NCBI RefSeq assembly: GCF_002208135.1
Contig: NZ_CP021647.1
Location: 1,057,501 to 1,121,500 of the forward strand
Reading direction: 5' to 3'
DNA: 64,000 bases
Origin: Pseudoalteromonas piscicida
GTDB lineage: Bacteria > Pseudomonadota > Gammaproteobacteria > Enterobacterales > Alteromonadaceae
Shown: positions 15,764-25,657 of the stretch, piece after piece
Numbering within the stretch: the first letter of the stretch is position 1
Layout: each line of letters opens with the position of its first letter
Program-made: the position numbers and the translations under genes
Notes under the pieces: generated by a model
The model's input: only the letters and a program-made list of their open reading frames with translations
The model's database searches: none
What the model was told of the DNA's origin: nothing

Positions 15764-17092
15764 TTAGTTAGCCAATTTCTGCTGGAATAAGCGTATTGAT
15801 TTACTACTCCAATTGCGCTGTGATGCCGACTTCAATGCTTGTGAGGCAAGCTTTTTGGCTTGTGACTGATTATCTGTAAGCTTGGCGAACAGTAGCAGCA
15901 GTTCTGGGTGTTCGGGATCGATGGTGAGACCATGATGCAGCCAAGTCTTGGCCTGAGTTTTATCGTTGAGACGAGATAAATAAGTGTTTGCTAATAAAAG
16001 TGTGGAGCGCAAATGGCCGTTATTCGAGGCCTCGGTAAGCACTTGTAGGGCACGTGGAACATCCTGTTGTTCACTGTTTGTGAGTAGTGCTCTTGCTAAA
16101 CGATATTTTGCGATATCCATGGTTTGTGCTGCGTGTTCTAGCCAAAGTACACCAAGTCGATGCTCTCCCACATTGATAAGCTGAGTGGCTAGACGATATT
16201 GTGCCAAGTCTAAGCCATTTTTGGCTGCTGCTAGATAGAGCTCATTTACTGGTTCTTCAGAGCGCCAGTGGTAGCGCAGCAGCTGATACGCGTTGTAATC
16301 TCTCATACTCAACCAGTTAGCAATATAGTATTGTACCTGCGCCACCCCACGCTCTGCCGCATCGATATTCTGCTTTAGCTGTTTTTCGTAGGCCTTCTTT
16401 TGAATGGCTAAGGTTTCGCGATATTGCTCGCCTTTGTATGTCGCAAAATGGTAAACCAACGTGTGTGCTTGTTTTGGGCCGCTATAACGCCACTTCTCTA
16501 CTGCATTGAGCAGGCTTGCGGTGAATATATGCTTCGGGTAGCTATCTACGACCTCAATATTGGTTGCCTTGCCGCTTTGGTCGATATCAAACTCTAACCA
16601 AACCCAGCCCTCAATCCCTTGCCTTACCGCCTCATCAGGGTAATCAGGTAATACATCGTGAGTTTTACTCGGCGTCGAAACGATATTGGGTTGTTTGAGC
16701 CGGGCAAGCGTTGAATCAAGTAAGTAGGTGTTTGCCAAACGATTCTTTTGAAGTTTTAGGAAGTCTTTTAGGCCGCTGTGGTCATCGGACTGCTGTAAAA
16801 CGAGTTGCGCAGTTTGAAAGGCTTCAGCAATACCGAATTCCTTAGCCAGTGAAAACCAAGCAAAGGCATTTGCGGCGCTTTGTTCGGTACCTTGACCGTA
16901 CAAATGCATCACCCCAAGATTATACATGGCGTCTGCATTACCTAATTGAGCTAAGCGGTTGAATTCGGAAAATGCAAGAGCGAATTCTTCATTCTGATAA
17001 GCGAGGGTTGCATCATAAAGATCGGCTTTTGTCAGCCAGCTCATGCTCAGAAAAAATGAAAAAATAAGCCCAGAAATGAGATTGTTGCGCAT
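15764..17092 (-). CDS. Sel1-repeat protein with central TonB C-terminal domain
   Basis: 442 residues. It has a signal peptide (to about LTKA), a Sel1-type repeat block (DAMYNLGVMHLYGQGTEQ, about residues 52-90), then a TonB C-terminal domain (DYPDEAVRQGIEGWVWLEFD to VEKWRYSG, about 150-215), then a helical region with further Sel1/TPR-like repeats (about 235-440). There is no N-terminal membrane anchor beyond the signal, so it is probably periplasmic. It is on the same strand as, and downstream of, TBDT copy 2, consistent with a role in that uptake system; a strong hairpin separates them. Confidence 0.8.
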   Translation of the reverse strand: MRNNLISGLIFSFFLSMSWLTKADLYDATLAYQNEEFALAFSEFNRLAQLGNADAMYNLGVMHLYGQGTEQSAANAFAWFSLAKEFGIAEAFQTAQLVLQQSDDHSGLKDFLKLQKNRLANTYLLDSTLARLKQPNIVSTPSKTHDVLPDYPDEAVRQGIEGWVWLEFDIDQSGKATNIEVVDSYPKHIFTASLLNAVEKWRYSGPKQAHTLVYHFATYKGEQYRETLAIQKKAYEKQLKQNIDAAERGVAQVQYYIANWLSMRDYNAYQLLRYHWRSEEPVNELYLAAAKNGLDLAQYRLATQLINVGEHRLGVLWLEHAAQTMDIAKYRLARALLTNSEQQDVPRALQVLTEASNNGHLRSTLLLANTYLSRLNDKTQAKTWLHHGLTIDPEHPELLLLFAKLTDNQSQAKKLASQALKSASQRNWSSKSIRLFQQKLAN

Positions 17093-17186
17093 TTTATTGA
17101 TTACTCATCCTCGGACTGCTCTTTGGGGTTGCTGTGGTCATTTTGAATAGGCTATATAACCACAATATAAGGGAAATTTAAATAAT

Positions 17187-17216
17187 AAAGCTGATAGCAA
17201 ACGCTATCAGCTTTTT
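17187..17216. terminator. Bidirectional terminator after TBDT copy 2
   Basis: An 11-bp perfect stem (AAGCTGATAGC with GCTATCAGCTT) around AAAC, with a T-run on the + side and TTTATTATTT on the - side. It lies 145 bases after the TBDT stop. A second short hairpin (AACTCC/GGAGTT) is at 17220-17238. Confidence 0.8.
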
Positions 17217-17357
17217 GGAACTCCGGGCAGGGAGTTTACTAAGTCGCACCTGTGTTAGCTTAGAAGCGACTTAATTCGAGTCGTGAAACTATTTTCTTTA
17301 CGACTAATAAGACCAGATTTAGCGGTAAAAGTTTCATTCATCATTCATTATTCGGGG

Positions 17358-19934
17358 TTAGAAGTTAAATCTAAGCCCCGCGCTAAAGCGCCTTCCATCG
17401 GCATAGACACCCGTTAGTGCTTGCTCAACTCCCTTTTCCTGATAGCTAAATGTATGTTCATCCGTTAAGTTGATGGCCTCAAGAATAAATGCCACATTCT
17501 CATTGTAGTTATAGGTAAGGTTGGCATCTACTTGACCATAATCGTCAATGTATCCTGGCCAGTCTCGACCTGTATCATACCCTGTTCTGAAGTTGTATGA
17601 GATACGGGCACTAATGAATTCGTTTTCATAATAAGAACTCAAGTTAACAGTATGCTCAGAGTTGCCTGGGATAGTGATATCGTTACCTTCATCGTCTTTG
17701 GCTTCACCATCTACATAGGTATAGTTGGCAGCTACGCCAAAACCTTCATATAGCTCTTGTTGATAACCGACCTCTAGGCCTTGAATACGGCCAGCCTTAC
17801 CATTAACAGGACGGCTGATCAGTACTTCTCTACCTTCGTGAGTCTCAAGGGCTGGTTGGCTCTCAATAAACGACTGAATATCTTTGTAGAAAAATACTGC
17901 AGAGAATAGACCTGCGTCGCTAAAGTACCACTCGATACCGGTATCAAACTGCGTCGCTCGATATGGGTCGATGTCAGGGTTACCGCCAGTGCCGGTTTGT
18001 GTTTCTAGGTTGTATGAAGTTGATGCGGTCATATCGGCGTAATCTGGGCGAGACATAACTCGTGCCGCAGAAAAACGCATTAATAAATCGTCATCTAAGT
18101 CAATTGCCAAGTTAATGCTTGGAAGAATGTCGAAGTAGTCCTTTTCTTCCGTAGTCCATATCTCAGCACCTGACTCACCGGCAAACGCGGATGAGGTTTG
18201 TTTGGTATTTACAAGTCTTACACCTAAATTACCGCGTAGACCATCCGCATCCAGATTCGCTTTAATGTAGCCTGCGGTAATTTTTTCATTGATATCGAAA
18301 GTACTGGCCTTCAATACTCGGTAATTCCAACCCAGCGCATCACCTTCTTGACGTATTTTGTCTGAATCAGTAATCGCATAGCTGCGTGTGGTGCCTGATG
18401 AGCCTATGCCTGATAGGTAATCAGATGGCATAGCTTTGGAGTAATCTGCCAGACTCCAGTTTAAGTCGGTACGATTGTCCGTTGTGTGTTTGGTATTAAA
18501 ACGACTGTGATCGCGATATTTAAAGCCGACTTTTATCTGACTGAAGATAGCAACATCAATTGGGCGCTTAAAATCAGCTTGAAAGTAAGTTTCATCATCT
18601 TTCGCATCATTGCTGTCATAGCGTAAAAAGCCTAAATTCCATTTATTACCATCGTTTGGATCGGCGGCATAACTGGTCTTTACGTCTTCCTCTTGTGACG
18701 CATCAAAGCTGTGAACATAGTTGCCTTCCCAACCAACGGAGCGATCCGCTTGTGACCCACCCGAACCTTCGGTGTAACCTAAGTGATACGAAGATTCCCA
18801 AAGTTGGCCTTGATGTTCGACTTTTAAGTCGTACGATTTGGTTTTGAGCTCAGAGTTACGCACTTTGGTCTCATCCAGAATGTTATTACCATCTGGCGAT
18901 AAGCCAAGTGTACCGCCCACGGCCATCTTTCCAACCACAGGATGGTCGATAACCGTAATGTCAGTGTATTGTGAGCCGCCGTAACCAGGTAACCAAAGGA
19001 AGTTTTGGTTTTCATTATCGGCTTCAAGCGTAGAGTCTAACGCATTAAATACAATGTCCATATTTTCACTTGGACGATATTGCAGGGCGAGGTTTATCCC
19101 CGTGCGCACGCGCTGCTGTGAGAACATTGCTGAGCCGCCACCGCCAGGGCTGTAGACATTGTCGACGACGGTACCATCTTCAAGTGTGATATCACGATAG
19201 GTCCAAGACCATGCTTCAATACCATCACGACGCAAGTTACGTTCTTGGCGCACGACAGAAATTAAGGCGCCAAAAGATTCATCATCGGTCTTAAAGTTGT
19301 ACATAGCGGAAAGTTGCGGATCGGTTTCACCTGACACTTCGCTGTGCTGTGCGATAATTGAACCTGCAATTTTATTTGCCTCTAAATCAAGCGGCTTACG
19401 TGTTCTAACAATCACGGTTCCACCAATAGAACCTTCGTCAATATCGGCTTCTGGTGATTTGTAAACTTCAAGCCCAGAAATGATTTCAGAGGGTAACATT
19501 GTATAGTTAAACCCACGGCTCGCCGCTGAATTAGTCCACCAATCCGCTGAGCCAACGGCTTGTCCATTCAATAAGGTCCGGTTTTGGCTTTCACCTGTGC
19601 CTCGAATGCTAACGCGTTCACCTTCACCAAAACTACGCGTGATTGAAACACCGGTAATGCGTTGTAGTGATTCGGCAACGTTTTGATCTGGAAATTTGCC
19701 AATGTCCTCGGCGGTTACTGCATCGACAATGGCGTCTGAGTATCTTTTTGTATTGAGTGATTGAACAACGCTGCCACGGATCCCTCTCACTTGAATAACT
19801 TCAACTTCACCATTTTTAGCTGCTTCTTGATTGTTGTTTTCTTCAGCGAGCGCTAGACCCGGTGCAAAAAGTACCGAGCCGAGCAAAGATTGGCTGATTA
19901 GTACAGCCAGTTTTTTCTTATTATTGCGAAACAT
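17358..19934 (-). CDS. TonB-dependent outer-membrane receptor (copy 2)
   Basis: 858 residues from the ATG at 19932-19934, chosen for AGGGG 6 bases upstream and a signal peptide (KKKLAVLISQSLLGSVLFAP, ending ALAEE). The plug carries VTAEDIGKFPDQNVAESLQR, GEGERVSIRG and SRGFNYTMLPSE; the barrel ends SAGLRFNF. It is a clear paralogue of copy 1 (same plug blocks, same barrel-end AINLTDEHTFSY/EFINLTDEQIYTY element). Likely substrate: an oligomeric nutrient; not a typical siderophore receptor by sequence style. The next gene on the strand encodes a TonB-domain protein. Confidence 0.92.
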   Translation of the reverse strand: MFRNNKKKLAVLISQSLLGSVLFAPGLALAEENNNQEAAKNGEVEVIQVRGIRGSVVQSLNTKRYSDAIVDAVTAEDIGKFPDQNVAESLQRITGVSITRSFGEGERVSIRGTGESQNRTLLNGQAVGSADWWTNSAASRGFNYTMLPSEIISGLEVYKSPEADIDEGSIGGTVIVRTRKPLDLEANKIAGSIIAQHSEVSGETDPQLSAMYNFKTDDESFGALISVVRQERNLRRDGIEAWSWTYRDITLEDGTVVDNVYSPGGGGSAMFSQQRVRTGINLALQYRPSENMDIVFNALDSTLEADNENQNFLWLPGYGGSQYTDITVIDHPVVGKMAVGGTLGLSPDGNNILDETKVRNSELKTKSYDLKVEHQGQLWESSYHLGYTEGSGGSQADRSVGWEGNYVHSFDASQEEDVKTSYAADPNDGNKWNLGFLRYDSNDAKDDETYFQADFKRPIDVAIFSQIKVGFKYRDHSRFNTKHTTDNRTDLNWSLADYSKAMPSDYLSGIGSSGTTRSYAITDSDKIRQEGDALGWNYRVLKASTFDINEKITAGYIKANLDADGLRGNLGVRLVNTKQTSSAFAGESGAEIWTTEEKDYFDILPSINLAIDLDDDLLMRFSAARVMSRPDYADMTASTSYNLETQTGTGGNPDIDPYRATQFDTGIEWYFSDAGLFSAVFFYKDIQSFIESQPALETHEGREVLISRPVNGKAGRIQGLEVGYQQELYEGFGVAANYTYVDGEAKDDEGNDITIPGNSEHTVNLSSYYENEFISARISYNFRTGYDTGRDWPGYIDDYGQVDANLTYNYNENVAFILEAINLTDEHTFSYQEKGVEQALTGVYADGRRFSAGLRFNF

Positions 19935-20377
19935 AAATTCCCCTTGAGTACTTGTACCAAACAGCCTTAATACTTGCTCAATTTGAAGAAGTAAATCTGA
20001 CGCTAACGGCGTTAAAAATTTCTTATTTAGAACAACTAAATAGCAAAATTTTTGCCTGGTTATCGACAAGGTTTTCTCGCCTCAAAATAGACCACTTAAT
20101 TAAGGTAATTGGTATTACTTGTGATTGAGAGATTGATCTCGAGAAAGATTAAACACCAGCGGGGTTTGTTAAATCTTGAATTGAAATGAATAGTTATGAA
20201 TTTAACGGTTTTTTACTTTAATAATTTTTATTTTATTGAAATATATGGATATAAAATTTTTCTTATTGGAAACTTTGTAGTTTAAGTTAAGTTTACTGGA
20301 GTGGATTTACTTAGTTTTTTGTTAACATTCACAACTACAAAGAACTGGAAAGTCGCCTTTCCAGTTCTTTTGGCGCG
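19935..20377. other. Non-coding region upstream of TBDT copy 2
   Basis: 443 AT-rich bases with no gene. Visible: a dyad GAGAT-TG-ATCTC at 20129-20140 that could be an operator for the receptor gene, and at the far end the hairpin that terminates the exporter gene. Confidence 0.4.
20341..20371. terminator. Hairpin terminator after the ThrE-type exporter gene
   Basis: A 12-bp perfect stem (AGAACTGGAAAG with CTTTCCAGTTCT) around TCGC, with TTTT on the + side and TTTGTA on the - side. It lies just past the exporter stop at 20378. Confidence 0.75.
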
Positions 20378-21604
20378 TTATAAGCTCTTTTTAGGTGGCA
20401 GCACAACGTTTGAGAAGATAAGGCCAGCGATAAGAGACATAAATATTAAGAAGGTTTGTTGGCCAATGTGATCCGCATGAACAAAGCTCTGGCCTTCAAT
20501 CAGTGAATTAAGTCCAATATAGGTTTTAGAACCAGGAACCAGAACAATCAAGCCTTGCATTGCAACAATGGACGCAGGGGCATTCACCACACGGTTAAAG
20601 ATATTACTAAAGACACCCACTGCAAACGCGCCCACAAAAGTACCGAGTGCATAGTCAAAGTAAACCGCAGAGCTGATACTTGCCGCGTAAGCGATAAAAC
20701 CTGATGCGAGCGACCAACTTGCATGGCGTAATTTTGTTCTAAAGATAACAACAAGGCTGCTACAGAGTAACAGTACTGCAAGCCAAGCAGTCCAGCGTGG
20801 TAGTGGTGATGGCTGTAAAAAGTCAACTTGACCAAAAAACGCAAACCCTAAACTGATCCCCAAAAACGCACCGAAGTAGAGTTTAAATAGCAGCATAATA
20901 GAGTCCATCACCCTTGCGGTGCCTGACACTAAGTGCCGAGCTGAGAGTTCAGCGAACCCAAGTGCCAACGCCAAACCTGGTATAAACACGATAATCGCTG
21001 AAAGCACCACTAAACGGATATTGATCTGCGGGTCAATGTATACAGACACTGCGCAAGCCGCAACCGCTGATACGATAGCGACCAAAGGCTCAAGCATATG
21101 GGTTACACGTTTGGAAATGCTAGCCCAAAGCACAAATAAATAGACCACAAGTGATATTAGTGCTGACCACCAGACATCATTCCAGCTAGTTCCCATCAGC
21201 ATTGCAAACGCGCCACTTGATGTTGCAAATGCGAGGCCAGTCATTAGCTTATTATACGGGGGTTTTGCGTGCAAAATGGCTTCGAGGCATTGTTCGGCTT
21301 CTTGGATTGACAGTTCACCAGATAACACGCGCGTTGCGACATCATCCGTATCTGCCAATGAACCTAAATCGTGGTCGCCGGGATCAACACGCGCCACATG
21401 GGTATATTCTTCTTCATGACCTTCGGTCCAAATCACAAAAGTGACAGACGTCGGAGACATGACAAAGGAAGACTTCAACCCTAAGTGAGTGGCTATTTCC
21501 ATTAAGTGTGCTTCGAGTCGATAGGCAGGGGTACCGTATTTGTGAAGCATTTTGCCTAACTTCACAATAAAGCGGCGTTTCTCTGTAAAGGTTGCGTTAT
21601 TCAA
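20378..21604 (-). CDS. ThrE-type threonine/serine exporter
   Basis: 408 residues with the two-part ThrE architecture. The N-terminal half (family DUF1212) has the soluble start FIVKLGKMLHKYGTPAYRLE and the conserved region SFVMSPTSVTFVIW. The C-terminal half (DUF3815) is a second membrane bundle. About 10 membrane helices. ThrE exports threonine and serine in Corynebacterium; in gammaproteobacteria the halves are often separate (YjjP/YjjB), so this is a fused form. The start is TTG at 21602-21604, as no ATG lies upstream in frame. A terminator follows. Confidence 0.85.
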   Translation of the reverse strand: MNNATFTEKRRFIVKLGKMLHKYGTPAYRLEAHLMEIATHLGLKSSFVMSPTSVTFVIWTEGHEEEYTHVARVDPGDHDLGSLADTDDVATRVLSGELSIQEAEQCLEAILHAKPPYNKLMTGLAFATSSGAFAMLMGTSWNDVWWSALISLVVYLFVLWASISKRVTHMLEPLVAIVSAVAACAVSVYIDPQINIRLVVLSAIIVFIPGLALALGFAELSARHLVSGTARVMDSIMLLFKLYFGAFLGISLGFAFFGQVDFLQPSPLPRWTAWLAVLLLCSSLVVIFRTKLRHASWSLASGFIAYAASISSAVYFDYALGTFVGAFAVGVFSNIFNRVVNAPASIVAMQGLIVLVPGSKTYIGLNSLIEGQSFVHADHIGQQTFLIFMSLIAGLIFSNVVLPPKKSL

Positions 21605-21945
21605 CGAAAGAGAGCCTTAAATATGTAATACCAATTCCACTGAATGAAGCGAATTGGCGAAAATGTTAAAAAGTATGGTGTTTGAAATTAAAAAAATCAA
21701 ACTGAGTTCATCATGGATACGCGCTGCTAGTAATGTACATATCATTTAGATTTCAGTTATGTTTTTGTACACAAATTTGATATTCGCAACCGGCTATTTG
21801 CATAGGTAAATTTGGCGGCCAAGATTGGTGCGAATTCTATCCAGATTCTCAGTAATGTCTATAGTTTTGGCCGCAAATATTTGCATTTTTTATAAACAGG
21901 TCTTAACGCTACGTTTCTTGTTAAGCGATGAAGTGGCTCTAGGAG
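21605..21945. other. Non-coding region with palindromes
   Basis: 341 bases without a gene between the exporter start and the LacI stop. GCAAATATTTGC (21873-21884) is a perfect 12-base palindrome. An interrupted inverted repeat pairs GCGGCCAA (near 21814) with TTGGCCGC (near 21867). These may be operator sites or a structured leader for the exporter. Confidence 0.4.
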
Positions 21946-22956
21946 TTACGATGATTCTCTGATCTGTAATGAAACATCCACTAAGGTTCTAACGGCAGGT
22001 TGTGACTTATTTAAAATTTCAGACAACGTATGGCATGTCCGCTTACCGATGTCGTCTGCATCAATTCTGACACTCGTTAATGCGGGCTTCATGAGCTGGG
22101 AGTCTTGCAAGTCATCAAAACCGACAACTTTGATGTCTTCACCGGGTACCAGTCCGTGATCGCGCATGGCTTCAATTGCACCGTATGCAATGACGTCACT
22201 AAAGCAAACGATAGCTTTTATCTCTTTATGGTTGGCGATGAGGGTATTAAACGCTTCTCGCCCCCCTTGACGATTTGTTGGGGCGGCGATTGCAGGTTGA
22301 TCTTCATTTAATCCATTGAGCTTTAGGGCGCTTTGAAATCCAGACAGTCGCTCATGGTAATCTGAAATTTCAGGGGTACCACCGAGAAAGGCAATATTCT
22401 TTATTCCCTGCTCGATGAGGTGAGTCGTTGCTAGGTGAGTCCCTTTTTTATTATCAGGTAGAATACAGGGAGCTTTCGCAAAGGCTACTTCACGCATAAT
22501 GGTAATAACTGGAAATCCAGAGTCAGCCAATTGGTCCAGCCACTCTCGTGGGGTACTTGGTGCGGGCACCATGACAAAGGCACAAACGTTATATTCTTTA
22601 AGTGTGTTAACCACTTGGCGTTGGCGATTAAAGTCTTCGCCAGTATTAACCAACATTGGTACCATACCTAACGCGTAAATATGTTTTTCTAATCCAACAG
22701 CAAGCTGTGCTGAATAGGGGTTAGTTAAGTCGTTGATAACAACCGCAACAAGATTAGACTTTTTACTACGTAACGCTGCTGCGTCGCGATTATAGACGTA
22801 GCCCAGCTTTTCGATGGCTTTTAATACTTTCTCTTTGCTTTTGTCGCTGACTTTATCACTATGGGTCAGGACAAGGGATACTGTTGATTTAGAAACTTTT
22901 GCCTCTTCGGCAACATCGAAAATGGTAACCTTAGCGAGTTTTTTATCGTTGTTCAT
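21946..22956 (-). CDS. LacI-family transcriptional regulator
   Basis: 336 residues from the ATG at 22954-22956 (a TTG 15 bases upstream is also open). The N-terminal LacI helix-turn-helix is clear (TIFDVAEEAKVSKSTVSLVL, then the hinge AAALRSKKSNLVAVV). A periplasmic-binding-like effector domain follows. Such regulators usually sense sugars. The S9 peptidase gene starts 137 bases away on the other strand and is the natural candidate target; a sugar-sensing regulator beside a peptidase is slightly unexpected. Confidence 0.9.
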   Translation of the reverse strand: MNNDKKLAKVTIFDVAEEAKVSKSTVSLVLTHSDKVSDKSKEKVLKAIEKLGYVYNRDAAALRSKKSNLVAVVINDLTNPYSAQLAVGLEKHIYALGMVPMLVNTGEDFNRQRQVVNTLKEYNVCAFVMVPAPSTPREWLDQLADSGFPVITIMREVAFAKAPCILPDNKKGTHLATTHLIEQGIKNIAFLGGTPEISDYHERLSGFQSALKLNGLNEDQPAIAAPTNRQGGREAFNTLIANHKEIKAIVCFSDVIAYGAIEAMRDHGLVPGEDIKVVGFDDLQDSQLMKPALTSVRIDADDIGKRTCHTLSEILNKSQPAVRTLVDVSLQIRESS

Positions 22957-23093
22957 GCTAATTCGTATCAATTATGGCTGGTTAAGTGTTTAAGTGTACA
23001 TCAAGTTTTCATCGCATTAAATCGCAAATCTCTGCACATTTCCCGATAATCGTTATATGATCACCCGCTAAACGCCGAAGATAGGTAAATACA

Positions 23094-25577
23094 GTGAAAT
23101 TATTAAAACAAATCACATTTATCATATTAATGACAATCGTATCATATACGGTATGTGCACAAGAGCAAGGCTACATGACACCTTCTCCAGAGCTGGCAAA
23201 GCTTGTCGATGCACCATTGATCCCAACCTCTAAGTTGAGTGCGAACGGCAATTGGTTGGCCTTGTTACAGCGCAATAGAGTACTCACGCTTGAGGAGCTA
23301 GGGCAGCCTGAGCAGGCGCTTGCTGGGATAAAGTTCAACCCACAAACGTTTATGAGAACATCTAGCCGCCAATACAGCTCCATTGAGTTTAAACATGTAG
23401 CTACAGGTGCCTTAGTTAAGGTGACCGGTCTACCAAAAGGCAAGGTCAAGTCTCCCAGTTGGAGTGCTGATAGCCGTTACCTTGCGTTTATTCTTGAACA
23501 AGAAAATAGTGCTACGCTTTGGGCTTATGATATTGAGCAGCGCAATCTTAAGCAGCTTACCCAATCAACATTAAATGGGGTGGTGACTGCTACTCCATAC
23601 CAATGGCTACCAGATAGCACCGCGATTATCGCGAATATAGCAATTAATCATGGCAAACAACCAAGCGCAAAAGATAAATCCAGTCTAACGCCAATAGTAC
23701 AAACCACATCTGGCAAGAAAGCATCAACACGCACTTATCAGAATTTGTTGTCTAGTCCTTATGATATTCAGCTATTTAAGTTCTATTCTGAGGGGCAGCT
23801 AATTAAGCTAAATCTTAATGCTAATGCGCAGCAAATTGGTAATCCAACGTATCTTAAGCATTTCTCGGTTTCGCCAGACTCCACAAATCTAGTGGTCGGT
23901 ATGATGGCAGATCCTTTCTCATTCCAAGTGCCGTACAGCCGTTTTCCTGCGGTATGGCAAGTGTGGGGAATGCGGGGTTATCCATTATTTGAAGTGGCAA
24001 GGCAGCCCCTGGCTGACGCATTACCCGCCGGCTTTGATAGCGTTAGAGAAGGTCCTCGCAAGATCCAATGGCGTGACGACCATGGCGCGACGCTAATATG
24101 GGCCGAGGCGCAAGATGGTGGAGATATGAGTGCGAAGGTTGACTATCATGACCACCTTTACACAATTAGCTCGCCATTCAAAAAGGAGCCTGAGCTTTTT
24201 GCAAAAGTAGAGCGTCGTTTTTCGAGTATTGAATGGGCAGATAATAATGTTGCGATTTTGAATGAATGGCGCTTTGCCGATCGCAGTGTCCGTTCCTCTG
24301 TATTTTCTCCGCGTAATCCAGATCAAAATCGCGTGGTGTTTTCAGAGCGTAGCTATAATGATGCATACAAAGATCCTGGCAACTTTGTATATGAAAATAG
24401 CGATTTAGGTTCAAGAGTATTGAAGTTAGTTGGAGGCAGGTATTTGTTTTTAACGGGCAACGGTGCATCTGAGAAAGGCAACATTCCTTTCTTAGATCGT
24501 TTTGACGTAAAAACCAATACTTCAACTCGTATTTGGCAGTCTAGTGAACCTTATTATGAAAGAGTGCGTGCTATGTTAGATGACGAAGGCATGCGCTTTA
24601 TTACTGTGCGTGAGTCACGCCAAGAGCAACCTAACTTTTTTGTCCGAGACTTACAATTTGATACATTGGAGCAGCTAACCAAGTTTGTGCATCCCTATCC
24701 TGCATTTAAAGGCGTAGTAAAAGAGCAAATCAAGTACAAACGTGATGATGGCGTTGAGTTATCGGGTAATCTTTATCTTCCTACAGATTATGACCCATCA
24801 AAAGGCCGCATACCTGTGTTGATGTGGGCTTACCCACTCGAGTTTAAAGACAAAGCCGTTGCCTCGCAGGTGCGTGAGTCGCCTTATCAATTCCCATACA
24901 TTGGTTATTGGGGACCAATGCCGTATTTAGCAAAAGGTATTGCTGTTTTTGATGATCCGACGATGCCGATTGTTGGTGCTGGTGACACGCAACCAAATGA
25001 TACCTTTAGGCAGCAACTGGTTGCGAGTGCAAAGGCTGCTGTTGATACCTTGGTAGAAAAAGGTATCGCAGATCCCAAGCGCATAGCGATTGCAGGGCAT
25101 TCTTATGGAGCATTTATGGTGGCTAACTTACTCGCCCACAGTGATTTGTTTGCCACAGGCATCGCGCGAAGTGGGGCCTATAATCGCACATTGACTCCAT
25201 TTGGTTTTCAGGGGGAGCCGCGTAACTTCTGGGAAGCACAAGATGTCTATGCCAATATGTCGCCTTTCTTTCATGCGGAAAAAATCAACGAACCTATATT
25301 GATGATCCATGGAGAGGAAGATCCAAACTCAGGCACTTTCCCTATGCAGTCTAAACGTATGTTTGCTGCAATGAATGGCTTAGGTGGCAATGCAAGGTTA
25401 GTCATGTTGCCAGAAGAAGGCCATGGCTATAAAGCGCGAGAAAGTATTTTACATGTACTTTGGGAGCAAGAGCAGTGGCTTGACAAATACCTGTTCCCCG
25501 AGGAGGAGGAAGCTGTGCCTGAAGACGTATCAACAGATGAAATGATACCGGCAACAACTGAAGCGACAGTTAACTAG
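23094..25577 (+). CDS. Secreted S9 peptidase like glutamyl endopeptidase (CGEP)
   Basis: 827 residues starting with GTG, with an AGG site and a signal peptide directly after it (ITFIILMTIVSYTVCAQ). An N-terminal propeller precedes an alpha/beta-hydrolase domain with Ser670 in GHSYGAFMV, Asp743 in HGEEDPNSGT and His777 in EEGHGYKARE. The stretch IARSGAYNRTLTPFGFQGEP and the ending ILHVLWEQEQWLDKYLF match plant chloroplast glutamyl endopeptidase as I recall it, so a preference for cleaving after Glu is inferred. It has an acidic C-terminal tail of about 20 residues. It is divergent from the LacI regulator. Confidence 0.88.
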   Translation: MKLLKQITFIILMTIVSYTVCAQEQGYMTPSPELAKLVDAPLIPTSKLSANGNWLALLQRNRVLTLEELGQPEQALAGIKFNPQTFMRTSSRQYSSIEFKHVATGALVKVTGLPKGKVKSPSWSADSRYLAFILEQENSATLWAYDIEQRNLKQLTQSTLNGVVTATPYQWLPDSTAIIANIAINHGKQPSAKDKSSLTPIVQTTSGKKASTRTYQNLLSSPYDIQLFKFYSEGQLIKLNLNANAQQIGNPTYLKHFSVSPDSTNLVVGMMADPFSFQVPYSRFPAVWQVWGMRGYPLFEVARQPLADALPAGFDSVREGPRKIQWRDDHGATLIWAEAQDGGDMSAKVDYHDHLYTISSPFKKEPELFAKVERRFSSIEWADNNVAILNEWRFADRSVRSSVFSPRNPDQNRVVFSERSYNDAYKDPGNFVYENSDLGSRVLKLVGGRYLFLTGNGASEKGNIPFLDRFDVKTNTSTRIWQSSEPYYERVRAMLDDEGMRFITVRESRQEQPNFFVRDLQFDTLEQLTKFVHPYPAFKGVVKEQIKYKRDDGVELSGNLYLPTDYDPSKGRIPVLMWAYPLEFKDKAVASQVRESPYQFPYIGYWGPMPYLAKGIAVFDDPTMPIVGAGDTQPNDTFRQQLVASAKAAVDTLVEKGIADPKRIAIAGHSYGAFMVANLLAHSDLFATGIARSGAYNRTLTPFGFQGEPRNFWEAQDVYANMSPFFHAEKINEPILMIHGEEDPNSGTFPMQSKRMFAAMNGLGGNARLVMLPEEGHGYKARESILHVLWEQEQWLDKYLFPEEEEAVPEDVSTDEMIPATTEATVN

Positions 25578-25657
25578 CAATAAATCGATACGATAGGGGG
25601 AAGTAGTAGATCTACTCCTTCTATTTAACCTATTCAATTAGACGAAGCTTAAGTTAT

